Of a DNA stretch of 64,000 nt, positions 16,922 through 27,729 are shown piece after piece. Source of the stretch: Bacillota bacterium (lineage in GTDB: Bacteria; Bacillota; Clostridia; Lachnospirales; Lachnospiraceae); the NCBI GenBank assembly GCA_023411215.1, contig JAEYOY010000043.1, positions 31,038 to 95,037 on the forward strand. The letters run 5' to 3'. The notes beneath the pieces are model-generated. The model saw only the letters and a program-made list of their open reading frames with translations. It was not told the origin of the DNA and did no database searches. Each line of letters opens with the position of its first letter. Positions within the stretch are counted from its first letter, which is position 1. Both the position numbers and the translations under genes were made by a program.

Positions 16922-19900
16922 CTATTCATCTATTCGAATTTCTTTACCAAGAGGGAGCGAATAGATTATCATTTCTTTTACTTTTTTATTTAACATCTGC
17001 TCCAAAGCTCTCTTATAATATTGGAGCTGTACCTTGTATCGATGAATCAACTGAATCTCGTCCGTTACGATATCCGACTTATAATCAAGGAGTACCAATT
17101 CCCCATTCTCTTCAAAAAAGACGTCAATGATACCTTGGATCAAGATGAGCTCCTCACTGTCGATCGATCTGAGAACCTCAGAAGCCTTGATACCCATAAC
17201 AAACTGCTTTTCTTTATAAAGCTTATTCTCTTTCTCCGCTACTCTCATTCGTTTTGCTACATTGCTTGAGATAAATCCGAATATATAATCCAGTTTTAAC
17301 TTTTCCACATCCGTGCTATTCAGCTTATTTGCATGGGTTAGAAGCTCCAATTCCTTATTAAGATCCTCTCTGCTCTGTACCCGTTGCAGATTGATCAACT
17401 CCAATACCTTATGGTACAGGGTACCTCGATCTGTTCCAGAAATCGTTGCTTCTTGCTGACGAAGAAATGCCGGTACCGTAGCTTCCATCTCCTGTTCTGC
17501 TGCAAGCGATAGCTCTCTCGTCGGTTTAGAGCCATATAAATTAACACTTTGCCCCTCATCCTGGAACTGTCCAAGCTTCTTTAACTCCGACACTGTCATC
17601 TTCACCTTTAATTCAGCCTCTTTTCGATAGGCATATTCATAATTAAGTCTTGATTTAATTTCTTCCTTCAACTCTAAATGGTAGTTTTTATCCTTATCTA
17701 TCTCGTCTAATTCCTGCAAATCCTTCTGTAAGAAGAGTTGCTTTGTTACCTCCTCCCGTAACAGAGAGGTCTTAGATAGAACAGTGATCCACATATTCCC
17801 ATGTTTCCATACAAAGGAAGCCTCCATAATATCCGGGACTTCTCCCATACGGTTTACCATTGCCGGAAGTACGAAGTCCAGATAACTCTTAGCGGAAAGA
17901 AGTTCATAGAAAGAGAATTCCTTACCGTTAATTTTCTCCTTTGATTTCAGGTACCCGGTTAGTATCAGCTTCTCCTTCGCTCTGGTCATGGCGACATATA
18001 ATACTCGAAGCTCTTCGCCAAGGTTTTCCACTTGCACCTTCTTCTGAATAGCCTTCTTCAATAAAGTAGGTACCTTGGTTCTATTCTTACTGTCTATAAA
18101 CTCGGGACCAACTCCCAATTCACTATGGAGTACGATGCTGCTGCGAAGATCCTGGGTATTAAACTGTTTGCTCATACCTGCTACGACGACAATTGGGAAC
18201 TCCAATCCCTTACTCTTATGAATGCTCATAATTCGAACCGTGTTGTCCTGTTCCCCGGAAGTAGCGGCCTCTCCATAATCCACCTCATATTTATGAAGCT
18301 TCTCTATATACCGGATAAAATGGAATAAACCGTTATAACTACCTTTTTCAAAGCGAACTGCCTGAGCAAGGAGCATATCTATGTTGGCCTTTCTCTGCTC
18401 TCCACCGGGCATTGCACTGGCATAATAGTAATACCCGGTCTTATCGAGCACCAATTGAATCACTTCATGAATCGGCGTATAATTAACAAGAGAACGGTAA
18501 TGCTCCAACTCCTTCAGGAATTTCTCTACCTTTAATCTCAGCTCTGCCATTCCGCTATCATTATTATAATCTTTCTCTGTGCCTTCCTGATTGTCTGGAG
18601 CCTGTACCGTAGCAAAAGTACATAAGGCAGAATACATACTGACATTACGATCGGTTGCACGAATTAATGCAAGCTCCGTTGAAGTCAAACCTACCATCGG
18701 TGAATATAACACGCCAACCAAAGGAATATCCTGCCTTGGGTTATCGATAATACGAAGCATATTTAGTATCGTCATTATCTCCACTGTCTTAAAATAACCA
18801 GTCCCGGTATCCGCATAAGCCGGGATACCTTCCTGCATCAGGGTGTTTACAAACACCTCAGACCACCCTGTCATACTTCGAAGCAATATGACGATATCTC
18901 TTAACTCTGCAGGTCTATGGCTTTTTACCTTCTGGTCATATACCAGCATTCCGCTATCAGGATCCGTCAACTCCCTAATCCTCTTAGCAATTGCTCTTGC
19001 CTCCAATTCCTTCTTGGTATAGACGGCCTCTTCTTCATCATCCTCGCTTATATCGGAGGACGCGACGTTCTTATCCTCCTTCACCATCCCTTTGAAGGCA
19101 TCTTCTCCATCAGAGGTCATGTTCACTTTCTTCTCTTCATCATCTTCTTCCTCTGTTACGAGTAGTAATTCAACCTCATTGGCAATTCTAGAGCTTATGT
19201 CCTCAGGTAATGTTTCCTCATAAAGCTCACCATATTTAAGGGAGGCTGCCTCATCATAAGTGATGCCACCAACACATTCTTGCATAATCTGCTCAAAGAT
19301 CTCGTTCACATATTGTAATACGGTAGCTCTGCTTCGGAAATTCTTGTCCAGGTCAATTCGCTGGTAATGATTCTCCTCTCCCTCTGTGGTAAGATTCTCA
19401 CAGGAATAGCTCGCATACTTCTCCATGAAGATTTCGGGCATCGCCAGACGGAATTTATAGATACTCTGCTTAACATCACCAACCATAAAGCGATTCGGTC
19501 TTCCCAGATCTTCACGGGAGATACTGCGAAGGATGGTCTCCTGAACCATGTTACTGTCTTGGTATTCATCAATCAGAATCTCTTCAAACTGTTCGCTTAA
19601 CTCCAGTGCTGCTTGTGTAGGAAGGCATCCACCATTGTCTTCCCCTTTTTCTTCCACAAGTATCTTCAGGGCAAAATGCTCCAGGTCATTAAAATCAATT
19701 AGGTTCTTCTCTTCCTTCTTCTTTGCAAATTCCTCCATGAATTCAAGAGTCAGATCAAAAAGCACCTGCATAATATTTCCCACTGCCTGATGATCCGCAA
19801 GCATCTCTTCTGGAGATTGAAAGAAATACTGTCCTGATAGATCCTTTAATCCTTTTTTGACCTCTTCTCGTAGTTCCTTAACCCTATCCTTCTTCCAGGC

Positions 19901-20767
19901 CTGAACCCCTTCCTCCTTCTTATTGGATAAGCGGTCATAAGTAATACCAGGAAAAAGCTTCGCATATTCCTCGTAGGTCTCTGCTCTGATAAGAGACTCC
20001 AGAATGCTTCGATCTGAAAGCAAAGCAGCCTCATAAGCAGTGGGTCCACCGACTTCACTGCAAACCTCAATTGCTTGATTATTCTTCTTGAGCAGATCTC
20101 CAAGCACTACCCTTATATAGTCTAATATCTCATGCATCCAGGAGGTCTCATTCAACTCTTCCAAAGAATTAATTTCGAACCTATGCCGCATCTTTTCAAT
20201 CCAGGCTTTTGGCCAGGGATCACTCATAGAGAAATTGAATAGCTGAAGAATCAGATCTTCAATTGGTAAGTCCGATTTGGAATAGGAATAGCTTTCTACA
20301 AAGTCATGGTAATCCTCCCTGCCTTCTTCGTACCAGCGTTCCAAAATATCAGAAATCACATCGGATTTAAGTAATGTAATCTCCGATTCCTCTGCAATCT
20401 TGAAGGAAGGGTCAAGATCAATCCGATGAAAATAATTTCGGATTACATTGAGGCAGAAGCTATGTATCGTAGTAATCTGAGCACTTTGCAATAAGGATAT
20501 CTGCCGCTGAAGATGACGATTATCCGGCTTTTCTTGAAGCTTCTTATCAATCGCTTTCCCGATACGCTCCCTCATCTCTGCTGCCGCAGCATTCGTAAAG
20601 GTTACTACCAAGAGATGATCAATATCGATTGGCTTCTCACCTTCCGAAATCATAGAAATAATACGCTCCACTAATACCGCAGTCTTTCCTGAGCCTGCTG
20701 CCGCTGAGACCAAAATGTTCTTATTTCTTGTATCGATAACTTTTTGTTGAGCTATTGTCCAACCCAT
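16922..20767 (-). CDS. addA: ATP-dependent helicase/nuclease subunit A (AddA)
   Basis: A 1281-residue UvrD-type helicase fused to a RecB-family nuclease, the large subunit of AddAB, which resects double-strand breaks for RecA. The Q-motif WTIAQQKVID starts at residue 3; the Walker A AAAGSGKTAVLVERI follows around 25-40; DEYQDSN is the Walker B region, and GDVKQSIYKFR and MSIHKSKGLEFPIVVVAG are later helicase motifs. The C-terminal nuclease has GTLYHKVLEL and LLDYKSDIV with the catalytic Asp and Lys. A highly acidic insertion (EEEDDEEKK to ISEDDEEEAV) lies mid-protein and makes it slightly longer than the Bacillus protein. The ATG at 20767 fits the AGAGGTGAG site better than the GTG at 20776. 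It follows addB by 64 bases. Confidence 0.96.
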   Translation of the reverse strand: MGWTIAQQKVIDTRNKNILVSAAAGSGKTAVLVERIISMISEGEKPIDIDHLLVVTFTNAAAAEMRERIGKAIDKKLQEKPDNRHLQRQISLLQSAQITTIHSFCLNVIRNYFHRIDLDPSFKIAEESEITLLKSDVISDILERWYEEGREDYHDFVESYSYSKSDLPIEDLILQLFNFSMSDPWPKAWIEKMRHRFEINSLEELNETSWMHEILDYIRVVLGDLLKKNNQAIEVCSEVGGPTAYEAALLSDRSILESLIRAETYEEYAKLFPGITYDRLSNKKEEGVQAWKKDRVKELREEVKKGLKDLSGQYFFQSPEEMLADHQAVGNIMQVLFDLTLEFMEEFAKKKEEKNLIDFNDLEHFALKILVEEKGEDNGGCLPTQAALELSEQFEEILIDEYQDSNMVQETILRSISREDLGRPNRFMVGDVKQSIYKFRLAMPEIFMEKYASYSCENLTTEGEENHYQRIDLDKNFRSRATVLQYVNEIFEQIMQECVGGITYDEAASLKYGELYEETLPEDISSRIANEVELLLVTEEEDDEEKKVNMTSDGEDAFKGMVKEDKNVASSDISEDDEEEAVYTKKELEARAIAKRIRELTDPDSGMLVYDQKVKSHRPAELRDIVILLRSMTGWSEVFVNTLMQEGIPAYADTGTGYFKTVEIMTILNMLRIIDNPRQDIPLVGVLYSPMVGLTSTELALIRATDRNVSMYSALCTFATVQAPDNQEGTEKDYNNDSGMAELRLKVEKFLKELEHYRSLVNYTPIHEVIQLVLDKTGYYYYASAMPGGEQRKANIDMLLAQAVRFEKGSYNGLFHFIRYIEKLHKYEVDYGEAATSGEQDNTVRIMSIHKSKGLEFPIVVVAGMSKQFNTQDLRSSIVLHSELGVGPEFIDSKNRTKVPTLLKKAIQKKVQVENLGEELRVLYVAMTRAKEKLILTGYLKSKEKINGKEFSFYELLSAKSYLDFVLPAMVNRMGEVPDIMEASFVWKHGNMWITVLSKTSLLREEVTKQLFLQKDLQELDEIDKDKNYHLELKEEIKSRLNYEYAYRKEAELKVKMTVSELKKLGQFQDEGQSVNLYGSKPTRELSLAAEQEMEATVPAFLRQQEATISGTDRGTLYHKVLELINLQRVQSREDLNKELELLTHANKLNSTDVEKLKLDYIFGFISSNVAKRMRVAEKENKLYKEKQFVMGIKASEVLRSIDSEELILIQGIIDVFFEENGELVLLDYKSDIVTDEIQLIHRYKVQLQYYKRALEQMLNKKVKEMIIYSLPLGKEIRIDE

Positions 20768-20831
20768 ACTTCTCACCTCTTACCTTATTTATCACTCTAA
20801 GACTACATGCTGCATCCTTTATGCAGCCCTT

Positions 20832-23800
20832 TTATTCTCCGAAGATCTCAGCCTTGATCTCATCGGTGGATTTCTTTGCTAGGTTGCGATATGCATGTCC
20901 GGGCAGTCTCTGGTCAAAGCCACAGGCAGAACGATACTCACAATAAGCACAGGCAGTTTTTTTGTCAGAACGATAGGGGTTCAGCCTCGTATCTCCTGAT
21001 AGAATCTGTCTGCTATCCTCAACCAGCTTATGATTAACATAATCCACCAAAGCCTTTATCTGTTTCTTACTTGCCGCCTGGGATCTTTTTGCCAGTCCAC
21101 CCTCTTTGTTCGTCTCAATCGGAATAATTTCAGACTTTGCACTGGGTCTCAATGTGTTATCCGGCCCTTCTAGCTTGGCATCCATTAATGCTACTACTTT
21201 GCTGTCGCCATTGACCAATCCATTCATCCGAAGACTGCGATAGATATCCTCTTCCACCTGATCCGATTTTGCAACGATCGGATCGTCAATGTGATAATAG
21301 AATATTCCGGAAGGAACAATCTCCTTTGCAGGATATATTTTAGCCAGATAATCCATCGCTGCGCTTAGATATACCGACAGCTGCTGTTGTAGACCATAAT
21401 AAATACTTCCGATGTCAAAGAAGGTGTTGCCGGATTTATAATCAATAACACGAACATAAACCTTATCCCCATCCTCATATAGATCGAGTCGGTCAATTCT
21501 TCCTGACAAGGTCAGAGCCGTATCCGGAATATGATAAAAGGGCATCTCATAACCTGCCGGCTCAAATGCTCCCTGTCTAATCTGATTACAAAGTGCCCAT
21601 AAGGTACGTATTGTAATTCGTTCCATTCTGGTGATCAGATATTCATTTCGTTTGTTGCTTCGAAGGATCGAATTCTCATAATCCTCTACCGCCTGTTGAA
21701 CACTCTGGGCTGCCCACTCCTCCCGAACCTCATCTGGAATGGTATGCCAGTTATATTCTGCACCGTCCAGGCGCTTGGAGAAGTTATCAATTGCATTGTG
21801 AAAGATATTACCAATATCCGGTATCGCCAGCTTGTATTCCTTCCGTTCCTCCAGAGATAAGCCATAGTTCATAAAATGCGCGAAGGCACAACCGGCATAT
21901 CGCTCTAATCTGGTAACACTTCCTTTTAGCTCCATGCCATAGAGTAATCTGGCAGCTTCCTTAGAAATACCGTTTTCGTTATTGATATAGAACGCTCCTT
22001 GCAGGAGCTTCTGAAGTATGCGATTCTTCTCCTCCTTGGAACGATAATAAAGAAACAACTCCTTCCATAGCTCCGTCGTATCCTTCTGTTGATATCCGCG
22101 AAGTCCCTGGGAGAGATAGGAAAGTCCGTCATCCTTAAGAATATGTTCTACATCCTCTACATAATCATCCTCGTCAACAACCGATAACCGCGGGAAGAGC
22201 TGCTTCAGCTTACCGATCAGGAAGGAGGGACCCACTGTCTTCCCTTCCTCATTGACCTTATGATAAGTAACATATAGCTTATTCTTCGGCTTAGTCATAT
22301 TCAGATAGATATAGAACTGCTCTGTAAATGCCTGCTGGCGTTTGGTCGGAGCAAGCTCAATCTCATTGTTTATCAACAATTCACGTTCAATATCAGAGAA
22401 AATTCCACCACTGCTGATTGCCTTGGGGATAATTCCTTCATTTACACCGATAAAGAACAATGCTTTTATATCCTTTAATCTGGTACGCTCCGTATCTCCG
22501 ACAACAACCTCATCAACTCCGGGTGGTATTAGCCCCACCTTCACCTCGACAAAGCCGGTATCAAGAATCTCACCAAATTCCTTTAGGCTGCACCTCTCCA
22601 TTCCAAGTAGGAGAACCATCTGATCATAGAGCTCCATAATAATCGGATAGACCTGCTCGAATTCCTTCGCAATCAAGTGCTGATTCTCATCCGTAAATTG
22701 CTTACGATACTCCTCTAATTTCTGCTCCACCCTGAGCCTGACACCAAGCTCATAGAGCGCTGTAGTATAATCACGTAAGGTCTTATCCTTATCCCGAAGC
22801 ACCTCATAAAGTGGTCCAACCATCTCCATCAAATGCACTCTTGACCGGTTAATCTGTTCCAAATCTAAAGCTTCTCTGCTTTTATAATTTCTCTTGAAGG
22901 GCTCACTCCACCTTCTATGACCACGAATTCCCGTTGCTAGAATATAATTCTCCAATCGGTCAATCTCTTCCTCCCCGATATCGGTAAGTCCGGTACGCAG
23001 AAAACGGAATACTCCTTCATAACTAAAATCCTCACTGACGATGGAGACTGCAGAACGAAGAAGCTCTACGAAAGGATTATTCAGAATATCCTTCTTATAG
23101 TCAACAAAGCAGGGGATGCCGGCCTGTGCAAAGCTGCGCTTGGCAATTCTACCGTATTCTTCCACATTCCCGGATACCACTGCGATATCGTGATAGCGAT
23201 AGCCCTTCTCCCGGACCAGTCGCTTAATTTCTCTTGTTACAAAATCAACCTCTGCCTTCATATCCTTAGCGGCATGAATCTCAATATTCTCCTGCTCCTC
23301 ATAATAGGGCTGATAGGGAAATCGAAACAGATTGTGTTCCAGAGAAGCCAATCCCTCAGACTCAAGAAAACGATAGGGTACTCTCATTCCGCTTCTACGT
23401 TCCGCATAGACCGGGTCCAGGGTCTCTACCTGTTCCTCCTGTGCTAATTGCTGTAGCTTTTGAATGGTTTTTTTACTAAGGCCAAATAGCTGGTGCTCCT
23501 CCACTATACCGCCTAGCTCCTCCGAGGGGTCAATCGTTACAGTAATCATTACCTTCTTCGCGTAGCGGAGCATTTTACGTAGCACCTGATATTGGCAGGG
23601 AGTAAAGCCGGTAAAACCATCAAGACAGATTACGGTTCCCTTAATCCATTCAGAATGGTCGATTGCCTCATTTAATACAACAAGCAGCTCCTCTGCGGTA
23701 ATATATCTTTCCTTCATAAAATCCTGAAAGCCTTCGTATATCGTTAAAAGATCCTTAAGCTTTGCTTTAAGCACCGGCTTCTTACCCACAACCTCGAACA

Positions 23801-24224
23801 TCTTCTCAAAATCCTTGGGCTGGACATTGTATTGATACAGCTCCGATAATACTGATTTAAGCTCACCAATAAAGCCCGGCTTTCTGACATTGGAACCAAA
23901 CAGAATTAAATCCGCTCGCTTCTCAGCCACCACCTTGCGCAGCATCATACTCTTTCCTGTATCCTCTAATACCGGCGCTTTATATCCTCCAACTTCATCA
24001 AAAATCCGGTAAGCAAAACGCAAAAAGCTAAGGATATCCACATTCATGACCCCATGCTCCGGGTGCATTGTGACGATATCCTTCTGGGTCTGTAGCGTAA
24101 ACTGCTCCGGCACCAGCACCAGATAATTGGTCTCGGGATTTCGCTTTGATTCTTCGATTACTTCACGATACATCTGATAGGATTTGCCCGAACCGGCACT
24201 TCCAAGAAATAATTGTAAGGACAT
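20832..24224 (-). CDS. addB: ATP-dependent nuclease subunit B (AddB)
   Basis: A 1130-residue AddB subunit. The N-terminal inactivated-helicase part opens with LQLFLGSAGSGKSYQM (Walker A), while later helicase motifs are degenerate, as in the family. The C-terminal RecB-like nuclease has GRIDRLDLYEDGDK and VRVIDYKSGN with the metal-binding Asp and Lys. The iron-sulfur-cluster cysteines are visible as YAGCAFAHFMNYGLSL and the C-terminal CAYCEYRSACGF. GGGAGG precedes the ATG at 24224; the longer frame from 24335 is intergenic. AddB binds the single-stranded Chi-containing strand in the complex with AddA, which is encoded directly downstream. Confidence 0.96.
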   Translation of the reverse strand: MSLQLFLGSAGSGKSYQMYREVIEESKRNPETNYLVLVPEQFTLQTQKDIVTMHPEHGVMNVDILSFLRFAYRIFDEVGGYKAPVLEDTGKSMMLRKVVAEKRADLILFGSNVRKPGFIGELKSVLSELYQYNVQPKDFEKMFEVVGKKPVLKAKLKDLLTIYEGFQDFMKERYITAEELLVVLNEAIDHSEWIKGTVICLDGFTGFTPCQYQVLRKMLRYAKKVMITVTIDPSEELGGIVEEHQLFGLSKKTIQKLQQLAQEEQVETLDPVYAERRSGMRVPYRFLESEGLASLEHNLFRFPYQPYYEEQENIEIHAAKDMKAEVDFVTREIKRLVREKGYRYHDIAVVSGNVEEYGRIAKRSFAQAGIPCFVDYKKDILNNPFVELLRSAVSIVSEDFSYEGVFRFLRTGLTDIGEEEIDRLENYILATGIRGHRRWSEPFKRNYKSREALDLEQINRSRVHLMEMVGPLYEVLRDKDKTLRDYTTALYELGVRLRVEQKLEEYRKQFTDENQHLIAKEFEQVYPIIMELYDQMVLLLGMERCSLKEFGEILDTGFVEVKVGLIPPGVDEVVVGDTERTRLKDIKALFFIGVNEGIIPKAISSGGIFSDIERELLINNEIELAPTKRQQAFTEQFYIYLNMTKPKNKLYVTYHKVNEEGKTVGPSFLIGKLKQLFPRLSVVDEDDYVEDVEHILKDDGLSYLSQGLRGYQQKDTTELWKELFLYYRSKEEKNRILQKLLQGAFYINNENGISKEAARLLYGMELKGSVTRLERYAGCAFAHFMNYGLSLEERKEYKLAIPDIGNIFHNAIDNFSKRLDGAEYNWHTIPDEVREEWAAQSVQQAVEDYENSILRSNKRNEYLITRMERITIRTLWALCNQIRQGAFEPAGYEMPFYHIPDTALTLSGRIDRLDLYEDGDKVYVRVIDYKSGNTFFDIGSIYYGLQQQLSVYLSAAMDYLAKIYPAKEIVPSGIFYYHIDDPIVAKSDQVEEDIYRSLRMNGLVNGDSKVVALMDAKLEGPDNTLRPSAKSEIIPIETNKEGGLAKRSQAASKKQIKALVDYVNHKLVEDSRQILSGDTRLNPYRSDKKTACAYCEYRSACGFDQRLPGHAYRNLAKKSTDEIKAEIFGE

Positions 24225-24328
24225 AAAATATCCTCCCATCAATAAAATATATCTGCATAAAACAGAAACGAGTTTAATAATATATATTAAGATTAAGACA
24301 TGAAGCAAATCATGCTCGGAGGTTAATA

Positions 24329-24766
24329 ATGGCAAAGACGAAAATAGTCGTTATCCAATTAAAAGAAATCATATATACAGTGATTTTTGCAGCGTTAGGA
24401 ATTCTTCTGATTCTACTTCTCATATTCATGTTCAGGCCTAACAAGGATGATAAAGCAGCTTCTACAGAAACTGATCTGTATACTGCAGGTGTATATACCT
24501 CCTCCATCAGTCTGAATGATACTGCTCTCAACTTGGAGGTTGTGGTGGATAAGAATCACATTAACAAGGTGAGCATCAAGAATATCGATGAGGCAATCAC
24601 TACTATGTTCCCTCTGCTAGATCCTTCTCTGGAAGCCATTGCAACCCAACTGTATAATGATGTTCCTCTGGATCAGCTTGAACTCTTAGAGGACAAAAAA
24701 TACACGCAGCAACTTTTGATTGAAGCCATAAAACTGGCTCTTGAAAAAGCACAAGTAGAAGAATAA
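24329..24766 (+). CDS. Conserved small membrane-anchored protein of unknown function
   Basis: A 145-residue protein with a short basic N-terminus, one transmembrane helix at about 12-34 (VIFAALGILLILLLIFMF) and an extracytoplasmic domain of about 100 residues. The domain carries TAGVYTSSISLNDTALNLEVVVDKN, a beta-rich pattern, then an alpha-helical acidic C-terminus. It contains no cysteine. GGAGG is well placed before the ATG. It is divergent from addB and has its own terminator. I recall similar proteins in Lachnospiraceae but know of no function for them. Confidence 0.75.
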   Translation: MAKTKIVVIQLKEIIYTVIFAALGILLILLLIFMFRPNKDDKAASTETDLYTAGVYTSSISLNDTALNLEVVVDKNHINKVSIKNIDEAITTMFPLLDPSLEAIATQLYNDVPLDQLELLEDKKYTQQLLIEAIKLALEKAQVEE

Positions 24767-24770
24767 CAAG

Positions 24771-24820
24771 GATGCTGTAAAGCTTACTACCTCCGTAACA
24801 GCTTTACAGCATTCTTTTTA
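24771..24820 (+). terminator. Intrinsic terminator after the small membrane protein
   Basis: ATGCTGTAAAGCT and AGCTTTACAGCAT form a 13-bp stem followed by TCTTTTT on the plus strand, a few bases after the stop codon. Confidence 0.92.
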
Positions 24821-24859
24821 TGTTCATCTAATTATCTCACACCCTTTGGACATATGGTG

Positions 24860-25744
24860 TCAATTCGTTAAATATTTTTTAAAAGGAGACTCTTCATTCA
24901 AAAAAATAATTCCAATAATCCCCGGACCGGTATGGGCTCCGATGGCACAGCCCACGAAATTAATTATAAATCTCTTGCAACCGTAAACATTAGAAAGCTG
25001 CTCCTCCATCGCCTTCATCGCCTGGGCATCATCACCATGAACTATTCCAACGACCTGGTTAGCAAGATCAGCCCCTCGTTCACCAACAATTTCAATCAGA
25101 CGTTTTAAGGATTTCTGTCTTCCTCTCACCTTTTCAATGGATTCTAATGCTCCTATGTCATTCACATGGATAATTGGCTTGATATCCAATAATCCCCCTG
25201 CAATTGCTGAGGTCCGGCTGAGCCTTCCTCCCTTTAACAGGTATTCCAAGGTACTAACCGTAAAAACCTGCTCTGCATGCTCACAATGCCACCTAATGCC
25301 ATCAATGATTTCCTGCTTGGATGCTCCATTCTTCTGCATCAAAAGAGCATAATAGGTAGCGATACCAAACCCTAAGGAGGCACACTTTGAATCTATAATT
25401 GTTAGATCAAAATCAGGATACTGTTCTAAAAGTTCTGTCTTTGCAATATTGGCTGCATTAAAGGTTCCCGCAATTCCGGTGGAAAAGCAGATATAGATAA
25501 CCTCGTCCCCATTCTTTGCATAGGGTTCAAAATTATCGTAAAACATCTGAGTATTAATGTGGTAGGTCTTTATATCCTTCCCACTCCGCAGGATATCGTA
25601 AAATTCCTCAGGCATGATTGTCTCGCCGTCAAAATAATCCTTCTCATCAATAACCACCGGTGTCGGAATCACATGAAGGTGAAATCGGTCAATCACCTCT
25701 CTTGATATATCTGAAGCTGAATCTGTAATAATCTTTAGTGCCAA
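24860..25744 (-). CDS. DegV-family fatty-acid-binding protein
   Basis: A 294-residue DegV protein. The family binds a fatty acid and, with FakA-type kinases, serves as the FakB subunit that presents it for phosphorylation. The opening ALKIITDSASDIS, the ISTQ-like segment KTYHINTQMFYDNFEPY, CFSTGIAGTFNAANIA with the carboxylate-binding Ser/Thr, LLKGGRLSRTSA and the C-terminal GAHTGPGIIGI motif are all present. The start codon is TTG at 25744, supported by a strong GGAGGAAG eight bases upstream. It follows nadE after 35 bases in the same direction. No fakA is seen in the window. Confidence 0.92.
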   Translation of the reverse strand: MALKIITDSASDISREVIDRFHLHVIPTPVVIDEKDYFDGETIMPEEFYDILRSGKDIKTYHINTQMFYDNFEPYAKNGDEVIYICFSTGIAGTFNAANIAKTELLEQYPDFDLTIIDSKCASLGFGIATYYALLMQKNGASKQEIIDGIRWHCEHAEQVFTVSTLEYLLKGGRLSRTSAIAGGLLDIKPIIHVNDIGALESIEKVRGRQKSLKRLIEIVGERGADLANQVVGIVHGDDAQAMKAMEEQLSNVYGCKRFIINFVGCAIGAHTGPGIIGIIFLNEESPFKKYLTN

Positions 25745-25779
25745 TTATTCTTCCTCCTAATTCTGTGAGTATCTTAAAT

Positions 25780-27708
25780 TTACGATAACAGGTCCAACTC
25801 TTTCATCCATAGTGCAGGTGAGGCATCGCTCGGCATTCTTAAATCACCTCTCGGGGAAACAGATACACTTCCTACCTTCGGACCATCCGGTAGACAGGAG
25901 CGCTTGAATTGCTGAGTGAAAAATCTCCGATAGAACACCTTTAACCACTTCAATATCACTTTATCCTCATAACGATTCACAAAGGCAATTTTGGCCAATC
26001 GGTATACCTTGGAAGGCTCAAAGCCAAACCTTAGAATATAGTAAAGGAAAAAGTCATGAAGCTCATAAGGTCCAACAATATCCTCTGTCTTCTGTGATAT
26101 CTCTCCATCCTTCGGAGGAAGGAGCTCAGGACTTACCGGAGTATCTAAGATATCCCTCAGTACATCGCTTAACTTCTCATCTCCTGTGGTATCCGCAAAA
26201 TATTCTACCAGATACCTTACCAAGGTCTTCGGCACAGAAGCATTCACACCATACATAGACATATGATCTCCGTTATAGGTAGCCCAGCCAAGGGCAAGCT
26301 CGGACATATCTCCTGTTCCAATGACAAAGCCATTATATTTACCAGCGATATCCATCAGCACCTGCGTACGTTCTCTCGCCTGGCTATTCTCATAGGTCAG
26401 GTCGTGCTGATTTGCATCGTGTCCAATATCCTTAAAATGAAGTTCAACCGCATCTCGAATCGGCACCTCCATGAAGGTGACGCCAAGGCATTTCGCTAAA
26501 TCAACGGCGTTCTGATAGGTTCGGTCAGTCGTCCCGAAGCAAGGCATCGTAACCGCAACAATTCCCTTCTTATCGTAACCCAACAACTCAAAGGCCTTAT
26601 CTGTCACCAACAGTGCCAGGGTAGAATCAAGTCCACCTGAGATACCAACAACCGCACAGCTTGTGTTTATATGAGCTAGTCTAGTCTTCAGACCCATGGA
26701 CTGAATATTAATGATATCCTGACAGCGCTTCTCCCGGTCTGCTTTACCGGAGGGTACAAAGGGAGCAGAATCGATGTGTCTCGTTAAGGTCAGCTCGGGA
26801 ATCCCTGATCTTACCTGAGGGAAGGAGAAGGGTATTACCTGATACGGATTGGTATTCTGACCAAGATAGGTATTCATTCTCATACGCTCACTCTTTAGCT
26901 TACCGAGATCGAGCTCACTAGAGATCATTCCATTCTGAAAGGAAACTGACTCTGCCAGCAGGATTCCGTTTTCTGCGATCAGGTTATGACCTGCAAACAC
27001 TACATCTGTGGTTGATTCTCCTTCCCCCGCATCGGCATACAGATAACCGCATACCAACTTAGCAGACTGGTTCTTCACCAGTTCTCTACGGAAGGATTCC
27101 TTTCCGGTCACCTCATCGCTGGCAGAAAGATTTGCGATGACTGAAGCACCCGCAATACAATGAGAGATGCTGGGTGACTGAGGAATCCAAAGATCCTCGC
27201 AAATCTCAACACCGAGTATAAATTCCGGCATCTCACTATTCTGAAACAAAATCCGGGAACCAAAATAGATCTCTTCTCCCAGGAAATTGATTGATATCGG
27301 GTCTACAATCCCTGAGGTAAAATGTCTGGCTTCGTAAAATTCGGTATAGTTTGGTATACTGATCTTCGGGATTAACCCCAGAACCTTTCCGTCCTGAATT
27401 ACGGCAGCTGTATTATACAGCTTACCCTTCACAAGATAAGGAAGCCCAACTACCACCACCGGATCTAACCCCTTCGTAAAGGAAGCAATCTTCCCTACGC
27501 TCTCCATGGCTCCACGAAGTAAGGTGTCCTGCAGGAACAGATCCCCACAGGTATATCCGGTAATACACAGCTCAGGAAATACAACCAATTTAATCTCCTG
27601 CTTCTGTGCTTCTTCTATTAACTCTATAATTCGATCGGTATTGTATCCGCAGTCTGCAACTCGGATAACCGGGGTTGCTGCGGCAACTCGAATAAACCCA
27701 TGCTTCAT
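25780..27708 (-). CDS. nadE: Glutamine-dependent NAD synthetase
   Basis: A 642-residue two-domain enzyme. The N-terminal nitrilase-type glutaminase domain has its catalytic Glu at about 46 in VFPELCITGY, the Lys in LIPKISIPNY and the Cys in GVEICEDLWIP. The C-terminal synthetase domain has the pyrophosphatase loop AVVGISGGLDSTLALLV and the TGDMSELALGWATYNGDHMS signature. It amidates deamido-NAD with glutamine-derived ammonia. ATG codons at 27720 and 27708 are both possible; the second gives better spacing to AGAAAGG. A stronger AGGAGG lies further upstream, next to a hairpin element. degV is directly downstream. Confidence 0.95.
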   Translation of the reverse strand: MKHGFIRVAAATPVIRVADCGYNTDRIIELIEEAQKQEIKLVVFPELCITGYTCGDLFLQDTLLRGAMESVGKIASFTKGLDPVVVVGLPYLVKGKLYNTAAVIQDGKVLGLIPKISIPNYTEFYEARHFTSGIVDPISINFLGEEIYFGSRILFQNSEMPEFILGVEICEDLWIPQSPSISHCIAGASVIANLSASDEVTGKESFRRELVKNQSAKLVCGYLYADAGEGESTTDVVFAGHNLIAENGILLAESVSFQNGMISSELDLGKLKSERMRMNTYLGQNTNPYQVIPFSFPQVRSGIPELTLTRHIDSAPFVPSGKADREKRCQDIINIQSMGLKTRLAHINTSCAVVGISGGLDSTLALLVTDKAFELLGYDKKGIVAVTMPCFGTTDRTYQNAVDLAKCLGVTFMEVPIRDAVELHFKDIGHDANQHDLTYENSQARERTQVLMDIAGKYNGFVIGTGDMSELALGWATYNGDHMSMYGVNASVPKTLVRYLVEYFADTTGDEKLSDVLRDILDTPVSPELLPPKDGEISQKTEDIVGPYELHDFFLYYILRFGFEPSKVYRLAKIAFVNRYEDKVILKWLKVFYRRFFTQQFKRSCLPDGPKVGSVSVSPRGDLRMPSDASPALWMKELDLLS

Positions 27709-27729
27709 GATAATAACCATGCCTTTCTT